Below are positions 29,180 to 38,868 of a DNA stretch of 64,000 nt, piece by piece (within the stretch, counting starts at the first letter, position 1; every line of letters begins with the position of its first letter). The stretch covers positions 1-64,000 of the IMG/VR virus record IMGVR_UViG_3300008740_000001, one strand, 5' to 3'. Under the pieces are notes generated by a model. That model was not told where the DNA came from and made no database searches. It saw only the letters and a list, made by a program, of their open reading frames with translations. This DNA comes from a virus. A program made the position numbers and the translations under genes.

Positions 29180-29885
29180 AAGCCTCAATCAAAATCTGAA
29201 AAACTATGTCAGTAAATCTATGAAAGAGTCAAAGGATTCTAGAAGAGAGTACTCTCTATTTGGCCATGTATATGTTTATGTACAAGACTTCTTACCGGAT
29301 TCTGTTGACATTGTAGAGGTTTTGGAAGAGATTGAAAATAGGATCCCGGCTCATCTATCTAACGAGATTGATACGATTTTTATCGGAGATTATGATTATT
29401 TCGATCAATTGTCGGTAACTGCCATGTATGATTCGGGAGCTATTTACGTTTCGAACAAACAGACTGATTCGTCCGATATGATCGATGACATCGTGCATGA
29501 AATTGCACACTCTCTTGAGCAGCCATACGGATATCATCTTTATTCTGACGAAGTATTAGAAACGGAATTTATACAAAAGCGCTCAGCCGGCTTTCAGGCC
29601 CTGCATGCCCACGGGTATGCAACGAAGAAACAAAAGGAAATGTTTCAGTACATTGATTACTCTAGCACTTTTGATGCCTATTTATATAAAGAAGTGGGTT
29701 ATGATCGCTTGGTGCATTTGTTCATGGGCATCTTTACGACCCCATATGCGGCCACCTCTTTAAGAGAGTATTTTGCTACCGGCTTCGAAGACTACTTTTT
29801 AAATGATAGAGAATATTTGAAAAAGGTAAGTCCAAAATTGTTTAATAAAATTCATAGACTTACAAAAGGAGATTATGATGAATGA
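29160..29885 (+). CDS. zincin peptidase, lethal-factor-like pattern
   Basis: 241 residues. V-H-E-I-A-H-S-L-E-Q (about 111-120) gives the HExxH zinc site, and S-L-R-E-Y-F-A-T-G-F-E-D-Y-F (about 198-211) supplies the downstream Glu in the E-Y-F-A-x-G-F-E form seen in anthrax-lethal-factor-like metallopeptidases of phages and bacteria. No signal peptide was seen, so it probably acts in the cytoplasm or in the virion. The substrate is unknown. Confidence 0.7.
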   Translation: MKPEQTESLNQNLKNYVSKSMKESKDSRREYSLFGHVYVYVQDFLPDSVDIVEVLEEIENRIPAHLSNEIDTIFIGDYDYFDQLSVTAMYDSGAIYVSNKQTDSSDMIDDIVHEIAHSLEQPYGYHLYSDEVLETEFIQKRSAGFQALHAHGYATKKQKEMFQYIDYSSTFDAYLYKEVGYDRLVHLFMGIFTTPYAATSLREYFATGFEDYFLNDREYLKKVSPKLFNKIHRLTKGDYDE

Positions 29886-30219
29886 AAATATAAATATCCT
29901 GATACACGAAAATAAAAGTAACGATGCCGTGGTTTTACAAGTCGACATTGCACCTGAAAATCACAGGAAGCGGATTCCGCCAATTGTTTTCAACAGTGAA
30001 GACGCTCGCCAACATCTTACCGAAATATACGGCAATAGGCTCGGCCGGCTTATAAATGGCTGTACTTTAGAAAACAGGCCCCACATTGCTAACCTCAGTG
30101 GTCGTTTTGTTTTTGAACTTATGAGCACCCGCCCCTTCCTCCGAAAAAGCGCGCCAGCGACACGTAAGACTCCTACAAAGCGGCGCTCGACTAAGAAAGC
30201 ATCTAAAACCACAGAATAG
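29875..30219 (+). CDS. small basic protein
   Basis: 114 residues. Strands in the first 45 residues are followed by a helix and a strongly basic Ser/Thr/Lys/Arg-rich tail (P-A-T-R-K-T-P-T-K-R-R-S-T-K-K). The tail suggests nucleic-acid contact. AAAGGAG supports the ATG at 29875 or 29878. No family was recognised. Confidence 0.55.
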   Translation: MMNENINILIHENKSNDAVVLQVDIAPENHRKRIPPIVFNSEDARQHLTEIYGNRLGRLINGCTLENRPHIANLSGRFVFELMSTRPFLRKSAPATRKTPTKRRSTKKASKTTE

Positions 30220-30227
30220 AGAAAAAT

Positions 30228-31001
30228 ATGCAAAAGCCTCACATTTCTTTTAGTGAGTTAAAAGACTGGGTTACCTGCCCATTCTATCATAAGCTGGTTC
30301 ATATGGAGAGACTTAAGGGTTTCCTTGGTAATGAATATACAGCATTCGGTACCGCAATTCATGATGTCTGTGAAAAGACCCTGCTGCAAGAGGACATGAA
30401 AGCAGAAGAATATTTCCTAGATAGATTTGAATCACAACTTGAAGACTTGATAGGAAAGAATGTGCCGCTTCGAGATTCACTTGTTGAAGATCTTCGTGGC
30501 CAAGCAACAAACATTATCCCCCTCATCGAGCCCGCTCTGAAGGATTATTTTCCAGATGGATATGAGGTTGTTAGTACCGAAGAACAGCTAATGGTGCCTA
30601 TTGACGGCCATGACAAGAAATTTAAGGGCTACATCGATGCGGTATTTAAGACACCAGATGGCGTTATCCACATTGTTGATTGGAAATCCTGCTCATGGGG
30701 CTGGGATGCGCGCAAACGCGCCGATCCAATGGTGGTATACCAACTAATTTTATATAAACATTTTTATGCTTTACAGCACAATCTTGACCCAAAAAACATC
30801 GAAACACACTTTGCTTTGCTGAAAAGAACAGCAAAAGACAACAATGTTGAGTTCTTTCGTGTTACAAGTGGTCCAAAAAGAATTGATAATGCGCTAAAAC
30901 TTTTACAAAAAGCACTATATAATGTTTCTAGAAAGAGATTTATGAAAAACAGACTTTCATGTAAATCTTGTACATTTTATAAGACAGAACATTGTCCTTA
31001 A
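30228..31001 (+). CDS. Cas4/RecB-like PD-(D/E)XK nuclease
   Basis: 257 residues. F-S-E-L-K-D-W-V-T-C-P at the N-terminus, G-T-A-I-H (about 44-48), the nuclease core G-Y-I-D-A-V-F...H-I-V-D-W-K-S (about 134-152), Q-L-I-L-Y-K (about 170) and C-K-S-C-T-F-Y...C at the C-terminus match the Cas4/RecB family with an iron-sulfur-type Cys set (one Cys near the N-terminus, three at the end). It is a DNA exonuclease by family, with a probable role in phage replication or recombination. No CRISPR array is nearby. Confidence 0.85.
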   Translation: MQKPHISFSELKDWVTCPFYHKLVHMERLKGFLGNEYTAFGTAIHDVCEKTLLQEDMKAEEYFLDRFESQLEDLIGKNVPLRDSLVEDLRGQATNIIPLIEPALKDYFPDGYEVVSTEEQLMVPIDGHDKKFKGYIDAVFKTPDGVIHIVDWKSCSWGWDARKRADPMVVYQLILYKHFYALQHNLDPKNIETHFALLKRTAKDNNVEFFRVTSGPKRIDNALKLLQKALYNVSRKRFMKNRLSCKSCTFYKTEHCP

Positions 31002-31014
31002 TAACGGAGTTAAA

Positions 31015-32280
31015 TTGACAAAAAAGACAATTGTAACCTTATCCGACCATCCATTGAGTCCGTCCGGTGTAGGTACACAAACTAAGTATGTGTTAGAGGC
31101 ACTACTAAAGACGGGCAAATATAAGATCATATCTTTCGGTGGCGCAATCAAACACAACGATTACCGCCCCATCAAGGTAGAGGAGTGGGGTGATGACTGG
31201 ACGGTCTTCCCTGTTAATGGATATGGCGACCATCAGATGATCCGGTCGATCATGAGAACAGAACGTCCAGATTTATTGTGGTTCATGACCGATCCACGTT
31301 TCTTTGGATGGCTCTGGGAAATCGAAGATGAAATTCGCTCCCTGTGCCCCATGTTGTATTATCATGTTTGGGACAATTATCCTCTGCCGGATTTTAATAA
31401 GCGGTGGTACGACTCAACGGATGTCATTGCGTGTATTTCAAAAGTGACGCACGACATTGTTAAGAATGTCTCCCCAGAGGTAGAATCGCATTATCTGCCA
31501 CATGCTGTTGATCCAAACATTTTTAAGACATACTCGCCCGCAGATGTTAAAGAGTTTTCAACTGCAGTGCTGAATGATGGCGACGTTTGGGAAGATAAAG
31601 TAACCTTTTTCTGGAACAATCGAAACGCCCGACGCAAACAAACCGGCTCCGTCATGTTTTGGTTTAAGGAGTTTTTAGACAAGGTGGGTCACGATAAGGC
31701 GCGCCTAATTTTACATACAGATCCTAGAGATATGAACGGCCAAGATTTGGTCGCGATTATCCACAACTTGGGCTTGAACGCCGGCGAAGTCTTGTTATCG
31801 ACTGCTAAGCTCCCTCCTGAGTCTATGGCTCTTATGTACAATATGGCAGATTGTACGATCAATATTGCAGACGCAGAAGGGTTCGGTTTAGCAACGCTAG
31901 AATCACTCTCTTGTGGAACTCCTATCATCGTTAACATGACTGGTGGTTTACAGGAACAGGTCACGGATGGGGAAAACTGGTTCGGTATTGGCATTGAACC
32001 CACATCAAAATGCATTATCGGATCCCAGCAGGTACCATATATTTACGAAGATCGTGTATCTAAAGAGGATTTCCTCAAAGCCTTAGAAGACATCTACAAC
32101 ATGACAGCCGAAGAAAGATTCGAATTAGGACTTCAAGGCAGAAACCATGTCATGACAAATTACAACTTTAGTGAATTTCAAGATTCTTGGAGAGAACTGG
32201 TTGAAAAGACAATGGAATCTCACGGCTCTTGGGAAACTCGAAAAAATTATCAACGTTGGCACTTTATGGAGGTTGCATAA
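31015..32280 (+). CDS. GT4-family glycosyltransferase
   Basis: 421 residues with a TTG start (ACGGAG upstream). It has a GT-B fold: N-terminal S-P-S-G-V-G-T-Q-T-K-Y loop and C-terminal E-G-F-G-L-A-T-L-E-S-L-S-C-G-T-P (about 284-299), the E-x7-E donor-binding motif of GT4. This is the first gene of the 21-kb glycan locus. It transfers a sugar from an activated donor; donor and acceptor are unknown. Confidence 0.85.
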   Translation: MTKKTIVTLSDHPLSPSGVGTQTKYVLEALLKTGKYKIISFGGAIKHNDYRPIKVEEWGDDWTVFPVNGYGDHQMIRSIMRTERPDLLWFMTDPRFFGWLWEIEDEIRSLCPMLYYHVWDNYPLPDFNKRWYDSTDVIACISKVTHDIVKNVSPEVESHYLPHAVDPNIFKTYSPADVKEFSTAVLNDGDVWEDKVTFFWNNRNARRKQTGSVMFWFKEFLDKVGHDKARLILHTDPRDMNGQDLVAIIHNLGLNAGEVLLSTAKLPPESMALMYNMADCTINIADAEGFGLATLESLSCGTPIIVNMTGGLQEQVTDGENWFGIGIEPTSKCIIGSQQVPYIYEDRVSKEDFLKALEDIYNMTAEERFELGLQGRNHVMTNYNFSEFQDSWRELVEKTMESHGSWETRKNYQRWHFMEVA

Positions 32281-33555
32281 ATGAAAAAGAAAGTTATTAT
32301 TAGAGGACCAATTCTCACGCGGACTGGCTATGGAGAGCAAGCTAGATTTGCGTTTCGAGCCCTGAAGTCCCGTCCGGATTTGTTTGATGTATATGTGATG
32401 CCTACAAATTGGGGCCACACTGGTTGGACCGTTGAAGATGATGAAAATCGCAGAGAGCTTGATCAGATTATTCGGGAGACTCCGATATATATCAATGAGT
32501 GTAACGAGGCCCAAGTCCAGCCATTTGACATCTCTATTCAGGTTACTATCCCGCAAGAGTGGGAGCCATTGGCTGCCAACAATATTGGCTTCACAGCCGG
32601 CACAGAAACGACACACATTTCTGCGAACTGGATAGAGAAATCAAATGAGGTCGACAGAATCATTGTAGTTTCAGAACACACGCGCTCTGGATTTGTGAAT
32701 ACTGAATATAACGCAAAGGCGCGCAATGGTGCCGATGTCGTATTGAGATGTGCTACTCCTGTAGATGTTGTGAATTTTCCTGTTAAGCATGTAGAACCCG
32801 AAGAACTGGACTTTGAGCCAAGTACGGAGTTCAACTTTTTAACAGTCGCACAATGGTCGCCCCGTAAAAACTTGGAACATACAGTTAAGTGGTTTATCGA
32901 GGAGTTTATCGATAACGAAAATGTCGGCTTAATTCTCAAGGCCAACATTGCAAAGAATTGCCTTCTTGATAGGGTTGCGATAAATCAGCGCCTGTCTGAA
33001 CTAACGGCTAAATATCCAGATCGGAAATGCAAGATCTATCTTTTGCACGGTAACCTCACTGATGAGGAGATGGCCGGCCTGTATCAGCATCCCAAGGTCA
33101 AAGCTTTGGTTAATATTGCTCACGGAGAAGGGTTTGGTCTGCCGATGTTTGAGGCTGCAGCTAACGCGTTGCCGATTGTTGCTCCAAACTGGGGAGGCCA
33201 GAAGGACTACTTAAGTGCGGAAGTTACCACTAAGCGAAAGGGCAAGAAGACCACAAAGACGCGATGTTTGGCCACAAAGGTTGATTATACTCTAGGGCCA
33301 ATCCAAGCGGAAGCGGTTTGGGAAAATGTCTTAATTCCAGAATCATCATGGTGTTATCCAACAAAGACTGCTTATAAGAAAGCACTCCAGACGGTATATA
33401 AGAACCACAATAGGATGGTTAGTGATGCCAAGAAGCTGCAGGCTAGTATTGTAGAGAATTTTTCCGAAGAAAATCAGATTGAGAAATTTGTCGACTCTGT
33501 GCTTAAAACCACTGGGGCGAGTTCTTCTGAATTTAGTAAGGTTGTTACATTATGA
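32281..33555 (+). CDS. GT4-family glycosyltransferase
   Basis: 424 residues. R-T-G-Y-G-E-Q-A-R (about 15-23) at the N-terminal loop, Q-W-S-P-R-K-N-L (about 197) and G-E-G-F-G-L-P-M-F-E-A-A-A (about 283-295) mark a GT-B enzyme of the GT4 type. It follows the previous glycosyltransferase without a gap and overlaps the next by four bases. The three may act in sequence on one glycan. Confidence 0.85.
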   Translation: MKKKVIIRGPILTRTGYGEQARFAFRALKSRPDLFDVYVMPTNWGHTGWTVEDDENRRELDQIIRETPIYINECNEAQVQPFDISIQVTIPQEWEPLAANNIGFTAGTETTHISANWIEKSNEVDRIIVVSEHTRSGFVNTEYNAKARNGADVVLRCATPVDVVNFPVKHVEPEELDFEPSTEFNFLTVAQWSPRKNLEHTVKWFIEEFIDNENVGLILKANIAKNCLLDRVAINQRLSELTAKYPDRKCKIYLLHGNLTDEEMAGLYQHPKVKALVNIAHGEGFGLPMFEAAANALPIVAPNWGGQKDYLSAEVTTKRKGKKTTKTRCLATKVDYTLGPIQAEAVWENVLIPESSWCYPTKTAYKKALQTVYKNHNRMVSDAKKLQASIVENFSEENQIEKFVDSVLKTTGASSSEFSKVVTL

Positions 33556-34817
33556 CAACAAAGGTGCTATATCAAGGTCAGGTTTATGACCCAAGCGGAT
33601 ACGCCGTCGCCGGCCGAGGCTATATTCGTTCAATGTATGATTACATTAAGGCCAATAACTTAGATATGGAACTTAGAGTTGTGGCTGTTAGTGCTGACCA
33701 GCATAAGAGCTTGACAGAAGAAGAGACCAAGTTCCTCGATTCTCTAGGTTTTGATTCAGCAGAGGCTATGGACGAGTGGATTGAAGATGAAGATTATCAT
33801 TATATTTTTCATCACCCACCGGTATATGCTTGGAAACTGCCAATTACCAAGAAGCTTGCGGCACGCTCATTAACTACAACGTGTTTTACTGTGTGGGAAA
33901 CAGACGAGATCCCACCTGTTTGGAATGACATTTTTGAATCTTTTGATGTTGATAAGGTTGTGGTGCCCTGTAAGTGGAATCGTGACAGTTTTGTACAAAG
34001 CTTGCAGAAATTTGATCGCCCCCGCCCCGTCGAAATGGTGCCACACCTTATCAACGATAACTTTATCGAGTCGGACAACGCAGTTACTGAAATTGAAGGG
34101 TTCCCGATGAATAAGGATGCCTTTAAGGTATTGACAGTGGGCCAATGGACAGATCGTAAAGCACTCAAAGCAGTCGTAAAGGCCTTCTTGATGGAGTTTA
34201 AGGATAATACAGACTGTGAACTCATTGTAAAAACATATGGCAATATTCAAGATCCACGACCGGAGATGCAGACTGCGCAACAGCAATCGATTGCTCAGGA
34301 GATGGTTATACTGAAACAGTCTATCCTCGGGAACAGTTTGACCGATTTACCTAAGTGTTCTTTACACCTATTGTATGGTCTTTTTCCCAAAGATCAGATG
34401 AACTATTTGTTTAAAGAAGCAGACTTGTTTGCTTTACTTAGCAAGGCAGAAGGCTTCGGCTTGCCTATCGCAGAAGCAATTGCTAGCGAAACACCTGTTT
34501 TGGTCCATGACAAGGGTGGCCATGTTGGCTTTACCGATCCTGAGAATAATTTTTTAGTTGACTGTCACCTTACTCCCGCTAATTGTACTGTATTTCCTTT
34601 TGTTTACTCCTGCGATAGCAACTGGTTTGATACTGATTATCTTTCAGCCAGAAAACAATTTCGAGCGGCATACAATGCATGGAAGGAAGACAAGGCAGCA
34701 TATACCGCTCGCGCCACCGCCTCGAAGGCGTATATGTTAAACGTCACCGGCGATAGCTTAGTATTAGGCAAAAAGCTGGTTGATTTTGTTGTAGGCGAGA
34801 ATGCACAAGAGGACTAG
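33552..34817 (+). CDS. GT4-family glycosyltransferase
   Basis: 421 residues. D-P-S-G-Y-A-V-A-G-R-G-Y (about 12-23), G-Q-W-T-D-R-K-A-L (about 198) and A-E-G-F-G-L-P-I-A-E-A-I-A (about 300-312) give the GT4 signature. It is related to the two preceding genes, so the trio probably arose by duplication. Its 3' end overlaps the next gene by 17 bases. Confidence 0.85.
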   Translation: MTTKVLYQGQVYDPSGYAVAGRGYIRSMYDYIKANNLDMELRVVAVSADQHKSLTEEETKFLDSLGFDSAEAMDEWIEDEDYHYIFHHPPVYAWKLPITKKLAARSLTTTCFTVWETDEIPPVWNDIFESFDVDKVVVPCKWNRDSFVQSLQKFDRPRPVEMVPHLINDNFIESDNAVTEIEGFPMNKDAFKVLTVGQWTDRKALKAVVKAFLMEFKDNTDCELIVKTYGNIQDPRPEMQTAQQQSIAQEMVILKQSILGNSLTDLPKCSLHLLYGLFPKDQMNYLFKEADLFALLSKAEGFGLPIAEAIASETPVLVHDKGGHVGFTDPENNFLVDCHLTPANCTVFPFVYSCDSNWFDTDYLSARKQFRAAYNAWKEDKAAYTARATASKAYMLNVTGDSLVLGKKLVDFVVGENAQED

Positions 34818-35571
34818 AGAAACCAAAAGAGCTTTAAACCGGCTTAACACTTACCACGAAAAAGTCGCTCATTTGAAAGATTTATATGCAAATGAGCGAT
34901 TATTTTTGTTGGCACCGGGCCCTTCTCTGGGAGAGGTGGACGAGCAAGAACTAAGGGCGAAATTAAAAAATAGCCTTACTTTTTCTGTAAAACAAGCTTA
35001 TCTTAAGTATAAAAACGAAACAGACTTTCACTTCATCAACGATTGCAATTTGCCGATGATTAACGGGTACCCCGGATATGTATATGGAATAAAATCTGGG
35101 CCCATAACAATCGCTTCCAGCGGATACCCAGAGGAGCATGCTAGGCAGAGATACGCGCACCATCAGCATTGGGACATTTTTTGTCGAGTCCTAGATCCGC
35201 TGGTATATCAGGATCAGAACCTTCAGCGTTTGTGTGAGAGTAATGATTTTGATTCTGGCTTGTTCGATAATATGCTTGATCGCCCATGTGGCCCAAGCAT
35301 AACCCTAGAGACAGTTCTTTATATGGCAGTGCATGTTGGAGCCAAAGACATATACGCTATTGGTTGGGATAGTGGTGATAAGGCCGGAGAACATTTCTAC
35401 GATGACGAAACACACCTGACCAGCAATCGAGAATTTGAATATGCAATGGTGCAAAAAGCTTCCAGTCCATTGTATAATTGGCTAAAGGAGCAAGGAGTAA
35501 ACTTGCACTTAATTAGCAAAATCAGCGCTCTAAGCGATGAAATCCCCAGACTAAATTTAAAGGATATATAA
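34801..35571 (+). CDS. MptE/DUF115-like protein
   Basis: 256 residues. L-F-L-L-A-P-G-P-S-L (about 34-43) and I-Y-A-I-G-W-D-S-G (about 184) are the two Rossmann-type motifs of the MptE-like (DUF115) fold. In bacteria this fold is found in Maf flagellin glycosyltransferases, which transfer nonulosonic acids. Placement next to neuB and the cytidylyltransferases fits that role. Two more relatives are at 36400 and 41343. Confidence 0.65.
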   Translation: MHKRTRETKRALNRLNTYHEKVAHLKDLYANERLFLLAPGPSLGEVDEQELRAKLKNSLTFSVKQAYLKYKNETDFHFINDCNLPMINGYPGYVYGIKSGPITIASSGYPEEHARQRYAHHQHWDIFCRVLDPLVYQDQNLQRLCESNDFDSGLFDNMLDRPCGPSITLETVLYMAVHVGAKDIYAIGWDSGDKAGEHFYDDETHLTSNREFEYAMVQKASSPLYNWLKEQGVNLHLISKISALSDEIPRLNLKDI

Positions 35572-36398
35572 TGTCAACTTATATTATTGCCGAAATTGGC
35601 ATCAATCACAATGGCGATCTAAATATCGCTAAACGATTAATAGATATCGCTGCAGTGGCTGGTTGCGATGCGGTAAAGTTTCAAAAAAGAAATCCCGATG
35701 TGTGCGTACCCGAACACCAAAAGGGCGTCATGAGAGAGACGCCATGGGGAACGATGACATACTTGGATTACAAATACCGCATGGAATTTGGAAAAGCCGA
35801 GTATGATGAAATTGATCAATATTGTCGAGACAAAGGCATTGCATGGTCAGCCAGTCCGTGGGACATGGATAGTTTAGAATTCTTAAAACAGTATGATCTA
35901 CCGTTTATTAAAATACCATCTGCCATGATTACAAATGAGGAGTTGATGCGAGGCTGCGCCAATTCTGGCATGAAGGTGATCTTTTCTTCTGGTATGAGCA
36001 CTATTGAGGAAACCGATCAGGCTGTCAATTGGATGCGGGACGAAAACACTGAATTTGCACTTTTGCACTGTAATTCTACATATCCCGCGCCACTTGAAGA
36101 TTTGAATCTTAGATGCATACAGACTTTGAAGGAGCGCTATAATTGCGAGGTTGGCTATAGCGGTCATGAATTTAGACTAGGCACCTCGGTGGCTAGCATT
36201 TATTTGGGTGCTACGATTATCGAGCGTCATATCACGCTAGACAGGACGATGTGGGGTTCAGACCATTTAGCATCCGTAGAGCCCCAAGGGTTGATTAAGC
36301 TGGTAAAGGGCATTCGAGAATTGGAGATTGCCCTAGGCGACGGAGTTAAGAGAGTTACGGAAGGGGAACTTCCGGTAAGAAAGAAGTTGAGAGGCTAA
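35571..36398 (+). CDS. neuB: NeuB-type nonulosonate synthase without SAF domain
   Basis: 275 residues. E-I-G-I-N-H-N-G-D (about 7-15), A-V-K-F-Q-K-R (about 36-42), K-I-P-S-A-M-I (about 117-123), F-S-S-G-M-S-T (about 139), L-L-H-C-N-S-T-Y-P (about 165) and E-R-H-I-T-L-D (about 218) are the conserved NeuB TIM-barrel motifs. The enzyme family condenses phosphoenolpyruvate with a hexosamine to form sialic, legionaminic or pseudaminic acids. Normal NeuB has a further C-terminal SAF (antifreeze-like) domain; this protein stops at its boundary. Confidence 0.85.
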   Translation: MSTYIIAEIGINHNGDLNIAKRLIDIAAVAGCDAVKFQKRNPDVCVPEHQKGVMRETPWGTMTYLDYKYRMEFGKAEYDEIDQYCRDKGIAWSASPWDMDSLEFLKQYDLPFIKIPSAMITNEELMRGCANSGMKVIFSSGMSTIEETDQAVNWMRDENTEFALLHCNSTYPAPLEDLNLRCIQTLKERYNCEVGYSGHEFRLGTSVASIYLGATIIERHITLDRTMWGSDHLASVEPQGLIKLVKGIRELEIALGDGVKRVTEGELPVRKKLRG

Positions 36399-36399
36399 A

Positions 36400-37386
36400 A
36401 TGGAACTTGGTGCGCATTGGGGCCCATATCAGTTGGTTTTTAACAAAAACAACAAAGAAATGTTAAGCGAACACATAAGTGGCGTGCTACAATATATGAG
36501 ATATTATCCAAATTCAGTCTACGAAAACATATGGCTAGACGGGAATACTAATGAGTTGTTTAGTGCATCTCAAACTCTTTCTACTGGCAAATGTCCCATA
36601 AACCACATGTTCTGTTTGACACGCGAAGAATTCATCAATGATCAATATCCGACACACCAGCTTGGAATGAAACACAATTACGATGCGTTAAGGAATGTTT
36701 TTCTTAGTGAGAACACATTTGAGGCAATAAGTACAGAATTAAAATGTGGAGTCAACGAAGATCTGTTATCGCTAAGACACCAAGAAAAGGTTTTAATTGT
36801 GGGCGGAGGCCCTTCTACAAAACAAGTCGACTTTGCGAAACATAAAGATACTCCAGTTTGGACCATGAACGAGTTTTGGAAAAATCCGGTATTTGAATTT
36901 TTTAACAACATTCAGGCGGTGGCCTTGTGTGATGACGTTGATATCAATAGTTCGCAGCTGTGGGATTCGATTAATAATAATAATGCTGTGGTCCTGCAAG
37001 AGTTAAGTGATTTGGGCCCTGAGCGTGTCCAGTCAATTTATAACAAGGCCGGCCGGTCGACGTTTATTCATACACGATACAGATCAAAGCTGGGCATTGG
37101 CCCGAGAATGATTGTTTTAGCGATTATCCTAGGGGCCAAAGACATATATTTTTGTGGACTAGATGGCTATGATTCTGCTTCTGACGATACACACTCCTTT
37201 GAGTCTGGCAAAGACTATCCATATTGGTTCAAAGTGGGGGGTCACGCAATGCAAGCCCAGCAGCATGTGGTAACTTGGGATTATATTTTAAACTTTTTAA
37301 GACCCAGTTATGATTTCCGATTACACGATTTGTCTGCTGGAATGCCAAGTGTTAAGTATGGTTTTATGCAAGAGAATATTAAGTGA
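36400..37386 (+). CDS. MptE/DUF115-like protein
   Basis: 328 residues. V-L-I-V-G-G-G-P-S-T (about 130-139) and I-Y-F-C-G-L-D-G-Y-D-S (about 249-259) are the family motifs. An additional N-terminal region of about 120 residues is unlike its relatives. Probably a glycosyltransferase of the Maf type using the CMP-sugar made by the neighbouring genes; this is inference from fold and context. Confidence 0.6.
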   Translation: MELGAHWGPYQLVFNKNNKEMLSEHISGVLQYMRYYPNSVYENIWLDGNTNELFSASQTLSTGKCPINHMFCLTREEFINDQYPTHQLGMKHNYDALRNVFLSENTFEAISTELKCGVNEDLLSLRHQEKVLIVGGGPSTKQVDFAKHKDTPVWTMNEFWKNPVFEFFNNIQAVALCDDVDINSSQLWDSINNNNAVVLQELSDLGPERVQSIYNKAGRSTFIHTRYRSKLGIGPRMIVLAIILGAKDIYFCGLDGYDSASDDTHSFESGKDYPYWFKVGGHAMQAQQHVVTWDYILNFLRPSYDFRLHDLSAGMPSVKYGFMQENIK

Positions 37387-38072
37387 AAGATATTAACGAA
37401 ATAGCAGTAGTAATTCAGGCCCGCCTCGGCTCCCAGCGCGTTCCACGAAAAATGATTCGACCATTTGCAGACACAACTCTTCTTGATGTTGCATTAAAGA
37501 AGATTAGGCGATGCACTTCTTTTTCTCAAAATAATTTTTATTTGTCGGCGCATGAGCCAGAACTGGTGCTTCTTGGCGAAAAACACGGAGTCAACGTTTA
37601 CCGTCGATCAGCCAAGTCTGCGAATTCCGAAGGTACCCCCATGACTGAGATGTATGAATGGTGGGACCGCCTACCACATAAATATTGCGTATTGATAAAC
37701 GCATGCGCACCTTTTTTGCGTCCTGAGACAATAGACAACTTTGTAGAGGCCTACAAAATAAGCGATCAAGATGGGCTTTTTGGTGTAATTCATAAAAAAA
37801 ATTATTTTTGGAACGAACAACGAGAACTGTTAACTCCTCTTACCGAAGCGGTGATGAATACCAAGACGGTACCCGCAACATATGAGGCGGCTCATTGTCT
37901 CTACGCCGGCCGATTGGATAAAATAGGGGAAGATATATGGATGGGAAACTTTAATACACCGGGAGAAATAGGGCTATACATAATGGACGAGAAAGAAGCC
38001 TTGGACATTGATTATGAATGGCAATTTAATACATATGAAAAGCTATATAGAACATTATCAGAAGTGCGTTAA
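37383..38072 (+). CDS. SpsF/CMP-sugar cytidylyltransferase-like enzyme
   Basis: 229 residues. I-Q-A-R-L-G-S-Q-R-V-P-R-K (about 10-22) is the nucleotide-binding signature of the SpsF, KdsB and NeuA group. It probably activates a sugar acid or sugar phosphate with CTP. It overlaps the previous gene by four bases. It is one of two such enzymes in the locus. Confidence 0.75.
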   Translation: MKDINEIAVVIQARLGSQRVPRKMIRPFADTTLLDVALKKIRRCTSFSQNNFYLSAHEPELVLLGEKHGVNVYRRSAKSANSEGTPMTEMYEWWDRLPHKYCVLINACAPFLRPETIDNFVEAYKISDQDGLFGVIHKKNYFWNEQRELLTPLTEAVMNTKTVPATYEAAHCLYAGRLDKIGEDIWMGNFNTPGEIGLYIMDEKEALDIDYEWQFNTYEKLYRTLSEVR

Positions 38073-38868
38073 GCAAGCCCATGGGCCTGACCATATGTTC
38101 CTTGTCAAGCCAGTCTCCCCCGAGGATACTTTAGGCGAAGATATCGATTTAACACTAGAGGAGAATATTGAAACTTCAAAAGAATTCCGACAATTAGTAA
38201 AGTCGTTGAGTTTGAAAGTTTCGGATATTTTCCAAGACGGGACTCACATTCAAAGTACTTCGTTTTCGAACGAAATAATGGACACGCTGCAATTCCCCGA
38301 AGTTCATGAAATTTATGAACTTGCGTATGAACAGTTATTCAACTTGTATAAGTGTCACGTTACTACTAATCGTATACAAATATATCAAAACATATATTCC
38401 AAAGATACACCTTTGTCTTCATGGCAATGGCACTATGATGACAATCCTGTTCCGCAAAGAAAACTGTTTGTCTACTTGACGGATGTTGGTAGAGATGACG
38501 CTCCCTTTTGTTACTTGGGTGGCCCAACCGTTATTGGTACCACCCGAGATCAAGAGAGTACTGCATATCCATACAGAGTTGGGTCCTCGCGGATCTCACC
38601 TACCTATAGAAAAGAACAGGTGTTTAAAACTTCAAGAATTCCCGATCATTATATACGAAAGTTGCAAATGCGCCACGATGCCAGAGAATATTTTATCTTG
38701 GGCGAAGCAGGCACATCTTTTGTCTTTGATCCCAATATTATTCATAGAGCCACGATTCCCAAGCAGGGTCATCAACGCATAGCGCTTGTTTATCATCTTC
38801 ATCCGACATTGGAGAAGACTGAGCTACAAAATTTTTACAACAAGGATGTTAAAGTATATGCAATCTGA
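38035..38868 (+). CDS. 2-oxoglutarate/Fe(II) dioxygenase-like enzyme
   Basis: About 277 residues. The start is uncertain: TTG 38008, ATG 38014, ATG 38035 and ATG 38095 are all in frame without a clear ribosome-binding site. W-H-Y-D-D-N-P (His-x-Asp iron ligands) and a later P-N-I-I-H-R-A-T-I-P (distal His, Arg for oxoglutarate) follow the PhyH-like pattern. Likely hydroxylates a sugar or a lipid. A second such enzyme is at 49923. Confidence 0.6.
   Translation: MKSYIEHYQKCVKQAHGPDHMFLVKPVSPEDTLGEDIDLTLEENIETSKEFRQLVKSLSLKVSDIFQDGTHIQSTSFSNEIMDTLQFPEVHEIYELAYEQLFNLYKCHVTTNRIQIYQNIYSKDTPLSSWQWHYDDNPVPQRKLFVYLTDVGRDDAPFCYLGGPTVIGTTRDQESTAYPYRVGSSRISPTYRKEQVFKTSRIPDHYIRKLQMRHDAREYFILGEAGTSFVFDPNIIHRATIPKQGHQRIALVYHLHPTLEKTELQNFYNKDVKVYAI

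Noticed and set aside
30228-31001. Cas4 as part of a phage CRISPR system
   Set aside because: No repeat-spacer array or other cas gene was seen in the window; Cas4-like nucleases are common in phages.
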